64,000 bases of DNA from Rhodobiaceae bacterium (lineage in GTDB: Bacteria; Pseudomonadota; Alphaproteobacteria; Rhizobiales; Tepidamorphaceae). The DNA is taken from assembly GCA_020637855.1 (NCBI GenBank), contig JACKJR010000001.1, positions 310,001 through 374,000 of the forward strand, written 5' to 3'. Under the pieces are notes generated by a model. It saw only the letters and a program-made list of their open reading frames with translations. It was not told where the DNA came from and made no database searches. The position numbers and the translations under genes were made by a program. Position 1 is the first letter of the stretch. Every line of letters begins with the position of its first letter. Below are positions 9,916 through 19,085 of the stretch, piece by piece.

Positions 9916-10287
9916 TTATTTCTTAAGTGTTCGCACGAAGCTTAGAATCGCTTCTACATCCTCTATCCTGAATTCTATCGGAAAGACCATCGGTGGTTCA
10001 TCGACCGGTGGCGCAATACCCTCGATCCGCACAATGGAGGGGTGCGGCCTTCGCGTATAGAAGGTGGAGAAGCGTTCTTCCCAGTCGGGCAGATCATTGA
10101 CGATCAACTGGAATGACGGCGTTGAGGATACCCCGCCGAATGGATTGAAGTCGCCGACGACGTGGCATCGGCTGCAATGGGTTTGCGCGATATCCCGGCC
10201 CTTTGCCACAAGGTCTTCTGCCAGGGCATTAAAGCTAAAGTGCCCTAACGTTAAAATAGTCAAAAGTATCTTTTTCATAGCCATCAT
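9916..10287 (-). CDS. Small secreted monohaem c-type cytochrome
   Basis: About 123 residues. The N-terminus MMAMKKILLTILTLGHFSFNALAED is a signal peptide, followed by one haem site, HCSRCH, near residue 40. Candidate axial methionines lie in the PPMVFPIEF stretch near the C-terminus. The partner oxidoreductase is unknown. An open frame extends upstream to 10398, overlapping the divergent aidB start, but a start near 10287 gives a clean signal peptide. It converges with the asparaginase gene 3 bases away. Confidence 0.8.
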   Translation of the reverse strand: MMAMKKILLTILTLGHFSFNALAEDLVAKGRDIAQTHCSRCHVVGDFNPFGGVSSTPSFQLIVNDLPDWEERFSTFYTRRPHPSIVRIEGIAPPVDEPPMVFPIEFRIEDVEAILSFVRTLKK

Positions 10288-10371
10288 GGGTTCGGTATTA
10301 AATATTTCCACAATTACCTGTAAGCCGAGACGAGCCATTGTATTCGCGCTATAATAATTCATGGGGGTGCC

Positions 10372-12018
10372 ATGAACGCGAATCGTTTCGATACCCACGA
10401 GGTTACCAACCAGAGCCCGCTATTTGCGGACATCAATCTCTATGAGACAGATTTACCTCTGAAAGATGCAATACGCACGGGCGGGGCGGAAGAGGCAAGC
10501 CTGTCTGCCTTCGGTTCGCGAACCGGAAGTGCACAGGCGTTCAACACGGCTCGGCTCGCAAACGAATACCCTCCACGGCTGATGCGTTTCGACGAGAAGG
10601 GCTTTCATGCCGATACTGTGGAATTCCACCCCGCTTACCATGAGTGGATGCGCGTTAGCATGCAAGCGGGCCTGCATTGCAGCACGTGGGAAAGCAATGC
10701 GCCCCATGCTGCTCATGTTGTGCGCGCTGCCCGTGTCTATATGACGGCACAGGTTGAGCCGGGCCATGCCTGCCCGATGACCATGACCCACGCCTGCGTC
10801 GCCAGCCTGCGGCATCAGCCGGAGATTGCGGCAGTGCTTGAGCCGAAGATTTGCAGCCGCAGCTACGATCCGTCCTTCACCCCGATGTCCGGCAAGGCAG
10901 CGATTACCGTCGGCATGGGCATGACCGAGAAGCAGGGCGGCACGGATGTCCGAACCAACGCGACAACCGCCGAGCCTGTCGAAGGCGGCGGCTCAGGCGG
11001 GGAATATATCCTCACCGGCCACAAGTGGTTCATGTCGGCGCCAATGTGCGACGCTTTCCTGATGCTGGCCCAGGCGCCGGGCGGGCTGTCGTGCTTCTAC
11101 GTGCCGCGTTTCCTCCCTGACGGAACGGTCAACCCGCTGCGGCTGCAGCGGTTGAAGGACAAGCTCGGCAACCGGTCGAATGCGTCTTCCGAGGTCGAAT
11201 TGCAGGCCGCGCATGGCTGGCTTGTCGGCGAGGAGGGGCGCGGGATCCCCGCCATCATCGACATGGTGACGCTGACGAGGCTTGATTGCGCGGTTGCTTC
11301 CGCCGGCCAGATGCGCATGGCATTGGCGCTGGCACTGCACCACACGCGCCACCGGCGTGTCTTCCAGAGACGCCTGATCGACCAGCCGCTCATGGCCCGC
11401 GTGCTCGCCGACATGGCCGTTGATGTGGAGGCGGCAACCGCGCTTGCCTTCCGTTTGGCACAGAGCTTCGACGCCGATCCCGGCGATGAGAATGAAACGG
11501 CCTGGCGGCGGCTGATGACCCCGGTGACGAAATATTGGGTCTGCAAGATGGCGCCAGCGCTCGGTTACGAGGCAATGGAGTGCCTTGGCGGTAACGGCTA
11601 TGTGGAGGAGGGGCTGGCTGCCCGGCTTTTCCGCGAACTGCCGCTCAACGCGATCTGGGAAGGTTCCGGCAACGTCATGTGTCTCGACGTGCTGCGAGTG
11701 CTATCCCGCGAGCCGGAGACGGCGGGCCGTGTCTTTGCGCAGATCGCTCGCGGTGCATCCGGCGACACGCGACTTGCCGCAGCGCTTGATAAGATATCCT
11801 CGATTGCCGCCGACACCGCGCAGCTTGAAGCAAATGCACGCGTGTTGGTGGACCTAATTGCCCGTACCGCGGCCGCGGCCCTCCTGCACGTCAATGCGCA
11901 GTCCACCGTCTCCGATGCCTTCATTGCGACCAGGCTGGACGGCGGTTTCCGTCACACCTACGCCGCAGGCGCGCGTGGCGACACCAAGGCGATCCTGTAT
12001 CGCGCCTGGCCGGAGTGA
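10372..12018 (+). CDS. aidB: AidB-like acyl-CoA dehydrogenase family protein
   Basis: The 548 residues match E. coli AidB (541) from end to end. Recognisable stretches are FADINLYETD, ARLANEYPPRLMRFD, GMGMTEKQGGTDVRTN, GHKWFMSAPMCDAFLMLAQ, LKDKLGNRSNASSEVE, LGGNGYVEEG and IWEGSGNVMCLDVLR. AidB is an FAD protein of the adaptive response to alkylation damage that also binds DNA. No ada or alkB gene lies beside it here. A methyltransferase gene follows after one base, so the two are probably co-transcribed. Confidence 0.93.
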   Translation: MNANRFDTHEVTNQSPLFADINLYETDLPLKDAIRTGGAEEASLSAFGSRTGSAQAFNTARLANEYPPRLMRFDEKGFHADTVEFHPAYHEWMRVSMQAGLHCSTWESNAPHAAHVVRAARVYMTAQVEPGHACPMTMTHACVASLRHQPEIAAVLEPKICSRSYDPSFTPMSGKAAITVGMGMTEKQGGTDVRTNATTAEPVEGGGSGGEYILTGHKWFMSAPMCDAFLMLAQAPGGLSCFYVPRFLPDGTVNPLRLQRLKDKLGNRSNASSEVELQAAHGWLVGEEGRGIPAIIDMVTLTRLDCAVASAGQMRMALALALHHTRHRRVFQRRLIDQPLMARVLADMAVDVEAATALAFRLAQSFDADPGDENETAWRRLMTPVTKYWVCKMAPALGYEAMECLGGNGYVEEGLAARLFRELPLNAIWEGSGNVMCLDVLRVLSREPETAGRVFAQIARGASGDTRLAAALDKISSIAADTAQLEANARVLVDLIARTAAAALLHVNAQSTVSDAFIATRLDGGFRHTYAAGARGDTKAILYRAWPE

Positions 12019-12019
12019 G

Positions 12020-12778
12020 ATGGCAATGCCCGATAGCCTGTTCGAACTGCCGGAACTCGCCACCCTGTACGACCTGGTCAATCCGCCTGGCAGCGACCAT
12101 CAATTCTATCTGTCTCTTGCGGATGGCGAAACGCCGCTTCGTGTCCTGGATGTCGGCAGCGGCACGGGGATGCTGGCGGTTTCCTTCGCCGCGCGCGGCC
12201 ATGACGTGACGGGCGTGGAGCCTGCGACCGGAATGCGCGGCGTCGCCGTGGCGCGATCCGGCGGCGATACTGTGAACTGGGTTGAAGAAACCGCCAATGG
12301 ATTCCGGTTCGACGAACGTTTCGACCTTATCGTCATGACCGGTCATGTGTTTCAGACTTTTCTCGAGGACAGTGAGATTGCTGCCGTCCTGACCAATCTG
12401 CGCGACCATCTGGCCGACGGGGGCAGGCTTGCCTTCGAGACCCGTAATCCGGCACTGCGCGAATGGGAGCAGTGGGTTCCGGAAAGATCCCGTGAGGTTG
12501 TCGAGGCTCCTGGCGTCGGCAGCGTTGAAATCTGGAATCAGCTGATTGCCAGCTCGCAACGATTCGTTGCGTTCATGACCTGCTTCCGTTTTCCTGACGG
12601 CGCGCGGCGCGACGCGCCCAGCACGCTCCGGCTGATGGATCAGCTCGAACTCGCGGAATTCCTGTCCGAAGCGGGTTTCATTGACGTCGAGTGGTACGGC
12701 AATTGGGATCGCTCGCCCTTGCGGGACGACAGTCCGGAACTCATCGTTGTCGTGCGGAAGGCCGCGAGCAGGATATGA
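12020..12778 (+). CDS. Class I SAM-dependent methyltransferase
   Basis: A 252-residue methyltransferase with motif I VLDVGSGTGMLAVSFA near residues 42-57, the acidic end of strand 2 at GVEP, and a motif IV-like FDLIVMTGHVFQTF. The substrate cannot be told from sequence. It starts one base after the aidB stop. The frame is open further upstream inside aidB, but the SAM fold begins here, so the ATG at 12020 (or 12026) is chosen. Confidence 0.85.
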   Translation: MAMPDSLFELPELATLYDLVNPPGSDHQFYLSLADGETPLRVLDVGSGTGMLAVSFAARGHDVTGVEPATGMRGVAVARSGGDTVNWVEETANGFRFDERFDLIVMTGHVFQTFLEDSEIAAVLTNLRDHLADGGRLAFETRNPALREWEQWVPERSREVVEAPGVGSVEIWNQLIASSQRFVAFMTCFRFPDGARRDAPSTLRLMDQLELAEFLSEAGFIDVEWYGNWDRSPLRDDSPELIVVVRKAASRI

Positions 12779-12851
12779 TCTTTTCGTGATCCTGTAGCTT
12801 TCAAGAGCCTTCACATGTTTCCATTGCGATGTCGCAATTCTAGGAATCCCA

Positions 12852-13418
12852 ATGCGCCTTTTTGCTGTTGCTCTGCTGCCGGCTCTGATTTCAGTTGCCG
12901 CCGTAACGGCGCAAGCCGAACCTCTGGCCCGGCCCCTCGACACAGAAGAGATGATGTCGGGCCTGCCGAATGTTTCATCCGGCATCGTGTTCCGCATCCC
13001 GGGCAACACGCCGCTGCTGCTTGAAGACGGCCCTGCCATCGGCACCGACTTCACAGTGGTCCTGATCGCGGAGACGGGTACCGGGGCTGATGCATTTGCC
13101 GCTGCTGCTAGATCGAATGCGCCCGAGGAGAAAACGGCTCCGCAAGCGATGGTCTACGCGATCATCGGCGATCTTCTTTATGCCGAGCAAGCCGGCTGCG
13201 GTGTGTCGCAGTCGGGCGATGGTTCGCTGACATGCATTGCCGAGGGCGGCGGCAGTTTCGGCATCGACATGGAACTGGCAGAGCCGAACCTGACGTTCCT
13301 GATCGCCGAGCCGTTCTCCATCACCGACGACCCGACCTACACCAAGGCGGGGAAGAAGACGCTTGCGCCAACGAATGACGGTCAGGGCTGGATGCTGGTG
13401 CTGCCGCTGGCGCAATAG
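12852..13418 (+). CDS. Secreted protein of unknown function
   Basis: 188 residues with a clear signal peptide (MRLFAVALLPALISVAAVTAQAE). The mature part is small and acidic, with two cysteines (GCGVSQ and LTCIAE) about 12 residues apart that could form a disulfide. No family was recognised. It converges on the von Willebrand gene and is separated from it by a strong hairpin. Confidence 0.7.
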   Translation: MRLFAVALLPALISVAAVTAQAEPLARPLDTEEMMSGLPNVSSGIVFRIPGNTPLLLEDGPAIGTDFTVVLIAETGTGADAFAAAARSNAPEEKTAPQAMVYAIIGDLLYAEQAGCGVSQSGDGSLTCIAEGGGSFGIDMELAEPNLTFLIAEPFSITDDPTYTKAGKKTLAPTNDGQGWMLVLPLAQ

Positions 13419-13426
13419 TGGTAAGC

Positions 13427-13462
13427 AAAAGCGCGCAGGCTAGCCGATGCTCGCCTGCGCGC
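13427..13462 (-). terminator. Intrinsic terminator of the VWA gene
   Basis: GCGCGCAGGC (13431-13440) pairs perfectly with GCCTGCGCGC (13453-13462) around a 12-base loop. On the minus strand the stem is followed by TTTTG, so it would stop transcription of the VWA gene. The stem may also act on the convergent gene. Confidence 0.7.
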
Positions 13463-13482
13463 GGGTTCATGGCTGATGTGAC

Positions 13483-15126
13483 CTAGCGGATTTTAAGAAC
13501 CATCCGCTTGCCTTCAGAGATCGTCACGGGAACCTGCTGGCCTTCCACGTCGAGCGTGTATTTGCCGGGCGGGAAGGGGATGTCGTTGGTGCCGGACGTC
13601 AGCTTCAGCACGTCGTTTCCAGCCGCGTCCCGCAGCATGTAGTAGAAGCTGCCTTCCTTTTCGATTTTCAGCCGTCCCGGCTTCAGTTCGAATGCTTCGC
13701 CCTTCTTGAGCGCGATCCCCTTCCAGGCCGCCTTGCCGAACATCACGGTATAGGTGCCTGCCGGCAGTGGCATATCGGTGTGGCCTTCGGTGAACTTCTC
13801 GACCGCCTTGCCGGTCGCCTCGTCGATGACGACGTTGTAGTACGTATCGGCCATTTTCAGCCGCGCCGGTGTCACTACGGTGGTCTCGCCTTCCTTCAGC
13901 TCGACCCGCCACAGCGCGCCATCGCCGAACTGCACGTCATAGGTGCCGGGCGGAAGCGGCTGTTCGGGCGTTCCGTCGGTAAGCTTGATCAGCGCTTCGC
14001 CGCTCTCCGCGTCGAGCACCTCATTGTAATAAGGTCCCTCGATCCTGAGGCGGGCCGGGGTGAGAACGGTTGTCTCACCTTCCGCGATCTCGATACCGCG
14101 CCACAGCGCCTTGCCGAAGGCGACATCGTAGCGGCCTGCGAGCATCGGAAACTCCTTGTGACCGTCGGTCGCCTTCTCGACCTTGGTACCTGTCTCGGGA
14201 TCGAGAACGTCGTTGTAATAGGGATCTTCGATGCGCAAACGGCCGGGCGTCAGGGTCGTGGTCTCGTTGGCAACAACCTCAACGCTCTTCAGCCACATGT
14301 TGTCGCCGAACTGGACATTGTAGACACCAGGCGGCAGCGTCGCGACCGGATTGGCATCCGTGATCTTGGCAACCTGCTCGCCGGTTTCTGCATCCACCAC
14401 TTCGTTGTAGTAGGGCCCGACGATTTCCAGCATGCCTGGTTCGTTTTTCGGCAGGACGATTTCGACGACATCGTCCTGGATCGCCGCAGTGGAGGCCTCG
14501 ACCATGTTGGCGGTAAGGTCGGCGGCTGAATTGGCGTCGAAATACTGACCCCTCGCGGCCTTGGCGATGCACTGGAGCTGCGTGCGCGCCTGATAGTCCA
14601 CATCAAAACCCACAGTGTGGATTGTCAGATCCGCATCCGCTTCGGCCAGCTTCCTTGCCAGTACGCACGGGTCTCCCTTGCAGGTTTCCTTGCCATCGGA
14701 AACAAGCACGATGACCCGCTTGCCCGGCTCGCCCTTAAGGTCGTCGGCGGCAAGACCAAGCACATAGGTGATCGGCGTGTAGCCTTGCGCCTTCAAACCA
14801 TCGGAATTCGTCGTGACATCGCTGCGGACGCTCTCGGCTGCGCCAAACCCGACCAGCAATTGCGTGTCCTTGCAGTTGTGTTCGGAGCGGTGAGACTGGT
14901 GACCGTAGGCGCGCAAGGAAAGCCGTGTTTCACCCGGCATGGCGCCGGTCAGCTCGCGCACGGCAGCCTTCGCCGCATCGATCTTGGGGGTGCCGTCGGA
15001 AAGCCGTCCGTTCATGCTGCCCGACGCATCCAGCACGAGCGCCACGCTGCGTTCGGCAGCGTTTGCCACAGGTGAAAACGCGATACATGCCGTGGCCGCA
15101 ATGCCGGCAAGGGTGCGCAGAAACAT
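13483..15126 (-). CDS. Secreted von Willebrand factor A protein with five C-terminal repeats
   Basis: 547 residues. A signal peptide (MFLRTLAGIAATACIAFSPVANA) precedes a VWA domain with the metal-binding motif VLDASGSM at residue 33 and later VIVLVSDGKETCKGDPC. After about residue 235 come five tandem units of about 60-64 residues built on PYYNEVxDxETGExVxKxTDG, then LPPGTYDVQFG, then a Trp-containing block and an EGETTVLTPARL-like end. The fifth unit is the most divergent. These PEGA-like beta modules suggest a cell-surface or periplasmic role. The ATG at 15126 starts the signal peptide; the frame extends 20 codons upstream. Confidence 0.85.
   Translation of the reverse strand: MFLRTLAGIAATACIAFSPVANAAERSVALVLDASGSMNGRLSDGTPKIDAAKAAVRELTGAMPGETRLSLRAYGHQSHRSEHNCKDTQLLVGFGAAESVRSDVTTNSDGLKAQGYTPITYVLGLAADDLKGEPGKRVIVLVSDGKETCKGDPCVLARKLAEADADLTIHTVGFDVDYQARTQLQCIAKAARGQYFDANSAADLTANMVEASTAAIQDDVVEIVLPKNEPGMLEIVGPYYNEVVDAETGEQVAKITDANPVATLPPGVYNVQFGDNMWLKSVEVVANETTTLTPGRLRIEDPYYNDVLDPETGTKVEKATDGHKEFPMLAGRYDVAFGKALWRGIEIAEGETTVLTPARLRIEGPYYNEVLDAESGEALIKLTDGTPEQPLPPGTYDVQFGDGALWRVELKEGETTVVTPARLKMADTYYNVVIDEATGKAVEKFTEGHTDMPLPAGTYTVMFGKAAWKGIALKKGEAFELKPGRLKIEKEGSFYYMLRDAAGNDVLKLTSGTNDIPFPPGKYTLDVEGQQVPVTISEGKRMVLKIR
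13486..14440 (-). repeat. Five-fold repeat of about 64 codons in the VWA protein
   Basis: Successive copies start with LEIVGPYYNEV, LRIEDPYYNDV, LRIEGPYYNEV, LKMADTYYNVV and LKIEKEGSFYYML. Period and internal pattern are constant, which points to tandem duplication followed by divergence. Confidence 0.8.
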
Positions 15127-15184
15127 GGTTTGTCGCCTCTCTGTCTTCGCTCCGGTTTTGCACCGGTTGCTAGGGTCTGGACTC

Positions 15185-15246
15185 AATCAGGTTTAGGGCG
15201 TGGCGCGTGCCGGATTTTGCCTCATACCACGCTCCAAATCCTGATC
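15185..15246. repeat. Imperfect palindrome, dispersed-repeat type
   Basis: The arm at 15185-15203 (AATCAGGTTTAGGGCGTGG) pairs with 15227-15246, whose complement reads GATCAGGATTTGGAGCGTGG, with three mismatches. It lies between the divergent VWA and thiolase genes and looks like a short rhizobial intergenic palindrome. Confidence 0.5.
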
Positions 15247-15433
15247 GGGTTCAGGCCCTAAGGAATGGGAACTGGCGATGCGGGTCACAACCTTCCGGGG
15301 GTGTTTGGTTGCCGGAATGGTTATCAGCGCATTACCCGTATGCACCCGCTGACATTGCCGGAAAACGCGGTGCGGCATATCTTCCCATGCGACAATTCAA
15401 AAACCGCCGTAAGTGCGGAAAAGGAGAAACGCC

Positions 15434-16600
15434 ATGACCGCATGCATCGTCGGCTGGGCGCATACGCCGTTCGGCAAACAGGACGCGGAGACCGTCGAAG
15501 GTCTCATCACCCGTGTTGCAAACGCCGCGCTGGAAGATGCCGGTATCGGGCCTGACGATGTCGATGAGATCGTGCTCGGGCATTTCAACGCCGGGTTCTC
15601 GGCACAGGATTTCACAGCCGCGCTGGTGCTGCAGGCCGACGACCGGCTTCGCTTCAAGCCTGCGACCCGCGTCGAGAACGCCTGCGCGACGGGCTCCGCC
15701 GCCGTGCATCAGGGTATCCGCGCCATCGAGGCCAAGGCGGCCCGCGTCGTCCTCGTCGTCGGGGTGGAGCAGATGACCGCGACACCGGGGCCGGTGATCG
15801 GCGAAATCCTCAAGAAGGCATCCTACCTTAAGGAAGACGCCGACATACCGGGCGGCTTCGCTGGTATCTTTGGCGTCATCGCCGACAAATACTTCCAGCG
15901 CCATGGCGACCAGTCCGACGCGCTGGCGATGATCGCGGCGAAGAACCACAAGAACGGCGTTCACAATCCTTACGCTCAGATGCGCAAGGATCTGGGCTTC
16001 GAGTTCTGCCGCGCCGAGAGCGAGAAGAATCCGAAGGTTGCCGGTCCCCTGAAGCGTACCGACTGCTCGCTGGTGTCCGATGGCGCCGCGGCTCTGGTGC
16101 TGACCGACGTCGGCACGGCGTTGAAGATGAAGCGCGCAATTGCCTTTCGTGCCGCTGAACACGTCCAGGACTTCCTGCCGATGTCGAAGCGCGACATCCT
16201 CAAGTTCGATGGTTGCGCGCAAGCCTGGTCGAAGGCGCTCAAGCACGCCGGGGTCAGCCTCGATGATTTGTCCTTCGTGGAAACCCACGACTGCTTCACC
16301 ATCGCCGAGTTGATCGAGTACGAGGCGATGGGCCTGGCACCGGAAGGCAGGGGGGCGGATGTGATCCGGGACGGCATCACGGCGATTGACGGCAAGTTGC
16401 CGATCAATCCGTCAGGCGGCCTGAAGTCCAAGGGTCACCCGATCGGCGCCACGGGCGTATCCATGCATGTGCTGACCTCGATGCAGCTTGCGGGCGAGGC
16501 AGGCGACATGCAGCTCAATGCGCCCAAGCTCGGCGGCATCTTCAACATGGGTGGCGCGGCGGTTGCCAACTACTGCTCGATCCTGGAACGGATTCGATAG
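15434..16600 (+). CDS. Thiolase-family acetyl-CoA acetyltransferase (SCP-x-like)
   Basis: A 388-residue thiolase. The nucleophile lies in VENACATGSAA (C84). The HDCF motif (ETHDCFTIAELIEYEAMGL, near 290) and the C-terminal GGLKSKGHPIGATG mark the SCP2/SCP-x-like thiolase branch, which is usually tied to beta-oxidation or side-chain degradation. The C-terminus FNMGGAAVANYCSILERIR fits this branch. The ribosome binding site AGGAGA sits 6 bases before the ATG at 15434. The exact substrate is unknown. Confidence 0.88.
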   Translation: MTACIVGWAHTPFGKQDAETVEGLITRVANAALEDAGIGPDDVDEIVLGHFNAGFSAQDFTAALVLQADDRLRFKPATRVENACATGSAAVHQGIRAIEAKAARVVLVVGVEQMTATPGPVIGEILKKASYLKEDADIPGGFAGIFGVIADKYFQRHGDQSDALAMIAAKNHKNGVHNPYAQMRKDLGFEFCRAESEKNPKVAGPLKRTDCSLVSDGAAALVLTDVGTALKMKRAIAFRAAEHVQDFLPMSKRDILKFDGCAQAWSKALKHAGVSLDDLSFVETHDCFTIAELIEYEAMGLAPEGRGADVIRDGITAIDGKLPINPSGGLKSKGHPIGATGVSMHVLTSMQLAGEAGDMQLNAPKLGGIFNMGGAAVANYCSILERIR

Positions 16601-16602
16601 CC

Positions 16603-16645
16603 GCATCATCCCGAAAAGTTGCAGACTTTTCGGACAAGATGATGC
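16603..16645. repeat. Rhizobial intergenic palindrome
   Basis: GCATCATC (16603-16610) pairs with GATGATGC (16638-16645), and CCGAAAAGT (16611-16619) with ACTTTTCGG (16625-16633), giving a near-perfect two-part hairpin. From general knowledge this matches a palindrome scattered through Hyphomicrobiales genomes. It could also end transcription of the thiolase gene. Confidence 0.65.
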
Positions 16646-16657
16646 GCCTGGAAAAGT

Positions 16658-18061
16658 CTAATCGAGCGTATTCTGGGCCAGCGTCAGGTGCGGGAAACGT
16701 CCTGCGCCTGATGCGACAAGGTCGCCCGTGACCGCCTTGTCATGGTCGAAGCCGGCGACGGCCGCCTTCTTCGTTCCCGAAACAAGATTGCCACGGACGA
16801 GCGCCTTGCCTGCGCCCTCCACCACCGAAACCGCGATGCCGTAATCGCCGCCACGGATGACGTTGTCGCTGGCGACGACATCGTTCAGATAGCGCCCGTA
16901 GCCGAGCACCAGCCCGATCCACGGCGCGTTCTCTATGACGTTGTCCGACACGACCGTATCGGCCTCGACGGCAATGCCGATGCCAAGCGCCATCGGTTCT
17001 TCGCCATATTTGCGCGAAGGATCGCGATACAGGTCGCGCACGACATTGCCGGTGACCGTGGCTAGCCGTCCACCCTCATTGTAGTTCGTGACGGAAATCC
17101 CGGTTGCTGCGCGGTCGATGATGTTGTTGGCGACCACGGCACCGGAGAATGCGAATTCGACGAAGATCGCCGTCTCGCCGCTGCGCGTGGTGTTGTTGCC
17201 GGTGATCTGGCAGTTGGCGCCAGCGTTGTTGCGCACTGCCGACAGGATGCAGTCGGCAATCCGGTTGCCGGAGACGAGCACATTGCCGGCCCGGTAGATG
17301 TTGATGCCGTTGCCCCACTGGCCATCGCCGCCGGAGCGGTTGCCGATGCGCTCGATGCGGTTGCCGGTGACGATCGTGCCGTCCTCGCCGGCGCTGCTGC
17401 GCCACACGAGAATGCCGTTGTCACCCATGTCCTGCACGCTATTGCCGCTGATTTCGAGGCCGGAGGAATCGAGGGCGAAGATGGCGCTGTCCGTACCTTT
17501 TTCGAACAGGTTGTCTGCGATCAGTCCCGAGCAGCGCTTCATCTGGAGCAGCGGTGTGTTCGCGGCCCTGATGCTGCAATCGCGGATGCGCAAATCAGCG
17601 CAATCCTCAAACGTGGTGATTCCGCTTTGATAGTTCGGTGCCGCATATTGCCCATCGATTTCGATGCCCGACATTTCGGCTGAACGCGCACCGCGTGACG
17701 CGATCACCGGGGAATCGCCATGCCCCAGCAGCACGGTCTGCCCGCGCCCGCCGGCCAGGTGGCCGCCGTCGGGAAACATGATTCGGGTCGCGGCATAGCG
17801 CCCCGGCGGCAGGAACAGGGCCTTGCCCTGACGCGCTGCGGCTTCCAGCGCGCTGGAGATTGCCGGTCCCTGGTCGCTCCAGGTGTCCGGTTGGACACCC
17901 ATCAGGCCGGCATCGAGCGTGGCACCATTGGCAAGCATCGCGCGGGCGCTGCGCGGCAACATCGCGGAAGCGCTTGCAGCCCCGATTGCCGCCAGCAGCA
18001 CGCGGCGGGAGACGCCTTTTCCGGGATTTTCTTGCAGGCTTGTATTGCTTCGCATTGGCAC
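16658..18061 (-). CDS. Tat-exported parallel beta-helix repeat protein (TIGR03808-like)
   Basis: 467 residues. A twin-arginine signal (GVSRRVLLAAIGAASASAML) is followed by a pectate-lyase-like N-terminal segment (FLPPGRYAATRIMFPDGGHL) and then many short NxI/V-type right-handed beta-helix turns (ISGNSVQDMGDNGILV, VTGNRIERIGN, VVANNIIDRAATGISV). The fold suggests carbohydrate binding or cleavage in the periplasm, but no catalytic set is evident. The GTG at 18061 lies 4 bases after AAGGA; the ATG at 18055 is an alternative. Confidence 0.85.
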   Translation of the reverse strand: MPMRSNTSLQENPGKGVSRRVLLAAIGAASASAMLPRSARAMLANGATLDAGLMGVQPDTWSDQGPAISSALEAAARQGKALFLPPGRYAATRIMFPDGGHLAGGRGQTVLLGHGDSPVIASRGARSAEMSGIEIDGQYAAPNYQSGITTFEDCADLRIRDCSIRAANTPLLQMKRCSGLIADNLFEKGTDSAIFALDSSGLEISGNSVQDMGDNGILVWRSSAGEDGTIVTGNRIERIGNRSGGDGQWGNGINIYRAGNVLVSGNRIADCILSAVRNNAGANCQITGNNTTRSGETAIFVEFAFSGAVVANNIIDRAATGISVTNYNEGGRLATVTGNVVRDLYRDPSRKYGEEPMALGIGIAVEADTVVSDNVIENAPWIGLVLGYGRYLNDVVASDNVIRGGDYGIAVSVVEGAGKALVRGNLVSGTKKAAVAGFDHDKAVTGDLVASGAGRFPHLTLAQNTLD

Positions 18062-18249
18062 ATGTTCCTTCGATCCATGTACCTTGCCGCAAGCGGCATG
18101 CCAGCCCCATTGTCCCGATACGGCACATGAGTTTCGGGCTTGACCTGTTGCCGCTTTTGCCCGCGGGCTTTATGTAGTTTCCCTAGGGGCCCGGTCTGTG
18201 CACTCGTCAGGAACTCAGCGCTTGCATAAAGTGTTGGGCAGACGGGTTC

Positions 18250-18266
18250 GCGAGCGCCCCGCTCGC
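18250..18266. other. GC-rich stem-loop upstream of sodB
   Basis: GCGAGCG (18250-18256) pairs with CGCTCGC (18260-18266) around three bases, 68 bases before the sodB start. It could shape the sodB leader or end a transcript. Nothing else stood out in 18062-18333. Confidence 0.3.
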
Positions 18267-18333
18267 CCGGGCCGGCAAACGCGCGCTTGCTGCCTGATCA
18301 GGACAATCTTCTATGACGCGCGAAAAGGATTTT

Positions 18334-18942
18334 ATGGCCATGTCCTTCGAACTTCCGGATTTGACCTACCCCTACGATTCGCTGGCTCCCTACATGTCGG
18401 CGGAAACACTCGAATTTCACCACGATAAGCACCACAAGGCTTATGTCGACAACGGCAACAAGCTGCTGGCGGGTTCCGATCTTGAGGGCAAGAGCCTCGA
18501 GGAGATCGTCAAGGGATCCCACGGCAAGAATCCTGGCCTCTTCAACAATGCCGGCCAGCACTACAACCACATCCACTTCTGGAGCTGGATGAAGCCGGGC
18601 GGCGGCGGTGATTCACTTCCCGGATCGCTTGAGAAGGCGATCGCCTCGGACATTGGCTCCTTTGACGAATTCCGCGGCAAGTTCATTGAAGCCGGCATGA
18701 CCCAGTTCGGATCTGGCTGGTGCTGGCTTGCGGTGAAAGGCGGCAAGCTTGAGGTCATGAAGACGCCGAATGGCGAGAACCCGCTGGTTCATGGAGCAAC
18801 GCCGATCCTTGGCTGCGATGTATGGGAGCACTCCTACTACATCGATTACCGCAACCGCCGGCCGGACTATCTGGCGGCTTTCGTCGACCATCTCATCAAC
18901 TGGGAATACGTCGAGGAGATGTACCGCAAGGCGACCGCCTGA
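18334..18942 (+). CDS. sodB: Iron/manganese superoxide dismutase
   Basis: A 202-residue cytoplasmic enzyme converting superoxide to oxygen and peroxide. Metal ligands are H29 (EFHHDKHH), H79 (NHIHFW), D162 and H166 (GCDVWEHSYYIDYRNRRPDY). Gln75 in NNAGQHYNH is at the position typical of iron-type enzymes, so iron is the likely metal, though cambialistic use is possible. The ribosome binding site AAGGA precedes the ATG at 18334; an in-frame ATG at 18313 is less well placed. A clear terminator follows. Confidence 0.95.
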   Translation: MAMSFELPDLTYPYDSLAPYMSAETLEFHHDKHHKAYVDNGNKLLAGSDLEGKSLEEIVKGSHGKNPGLFNNAGQHYNHIHFWSWMKPGGGGDSLPGSLEKAIASDIGSFDEFRGKFIEAGMTQFGSGWCWLAVKGGKLEVMKTPNGENPLVHGATPILGCDVWEHSYYIDYRNRRPDYLAAFVDHLINWEYVEEMYRKATA

Positions 18943-18968
18943 TCAGTCGCCGACATGTTGGATTACGG

Positions 18969-18998
18969 GGCGCGCCGGGTCATCCGGCGCGCCTTTTT
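18969..18998 (+). terminator. Intrinsic terminator of sodB
   Basis: GGCGCGCCGG (18969-18978) pairs perfectly with CCGGCGCGCC (18984-18993) around GTCAT and is followed by TTTTT. Confidence 0.9.
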
Positions 18999-19071
18999 CA
19001 TTCCCGGAATGCTTCAAACATGGCATCGCAGCAAAGCGTTCACGCGCATGTGACGATCTCACGTTACCGGC

Positions 19072-19085
19072 GTGATCTGAATCAA
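19072..19085 (+). promoter_or_regulatory. FNR/FixK-type box upstream of the DUF2892 gene
   Basis: GTGAT-CTGA-ATCAA matches the TTGAT-N4-ATCAA consensus at 9 of 10 fixed bases. It lies 92 bases before the DUF2892 start. Six bases further on, ATTCC-N6-GGAAT (19091-19106) forms a second small palindrome. Oxygen or nitric-oxide control is an inference. Confidence 0.45.

Noticed and set aside
11921..13054. 377-residue minus frame
   Set aside because: Antisense to the methyltransferase and a secreted protein; low-information shadow composition.
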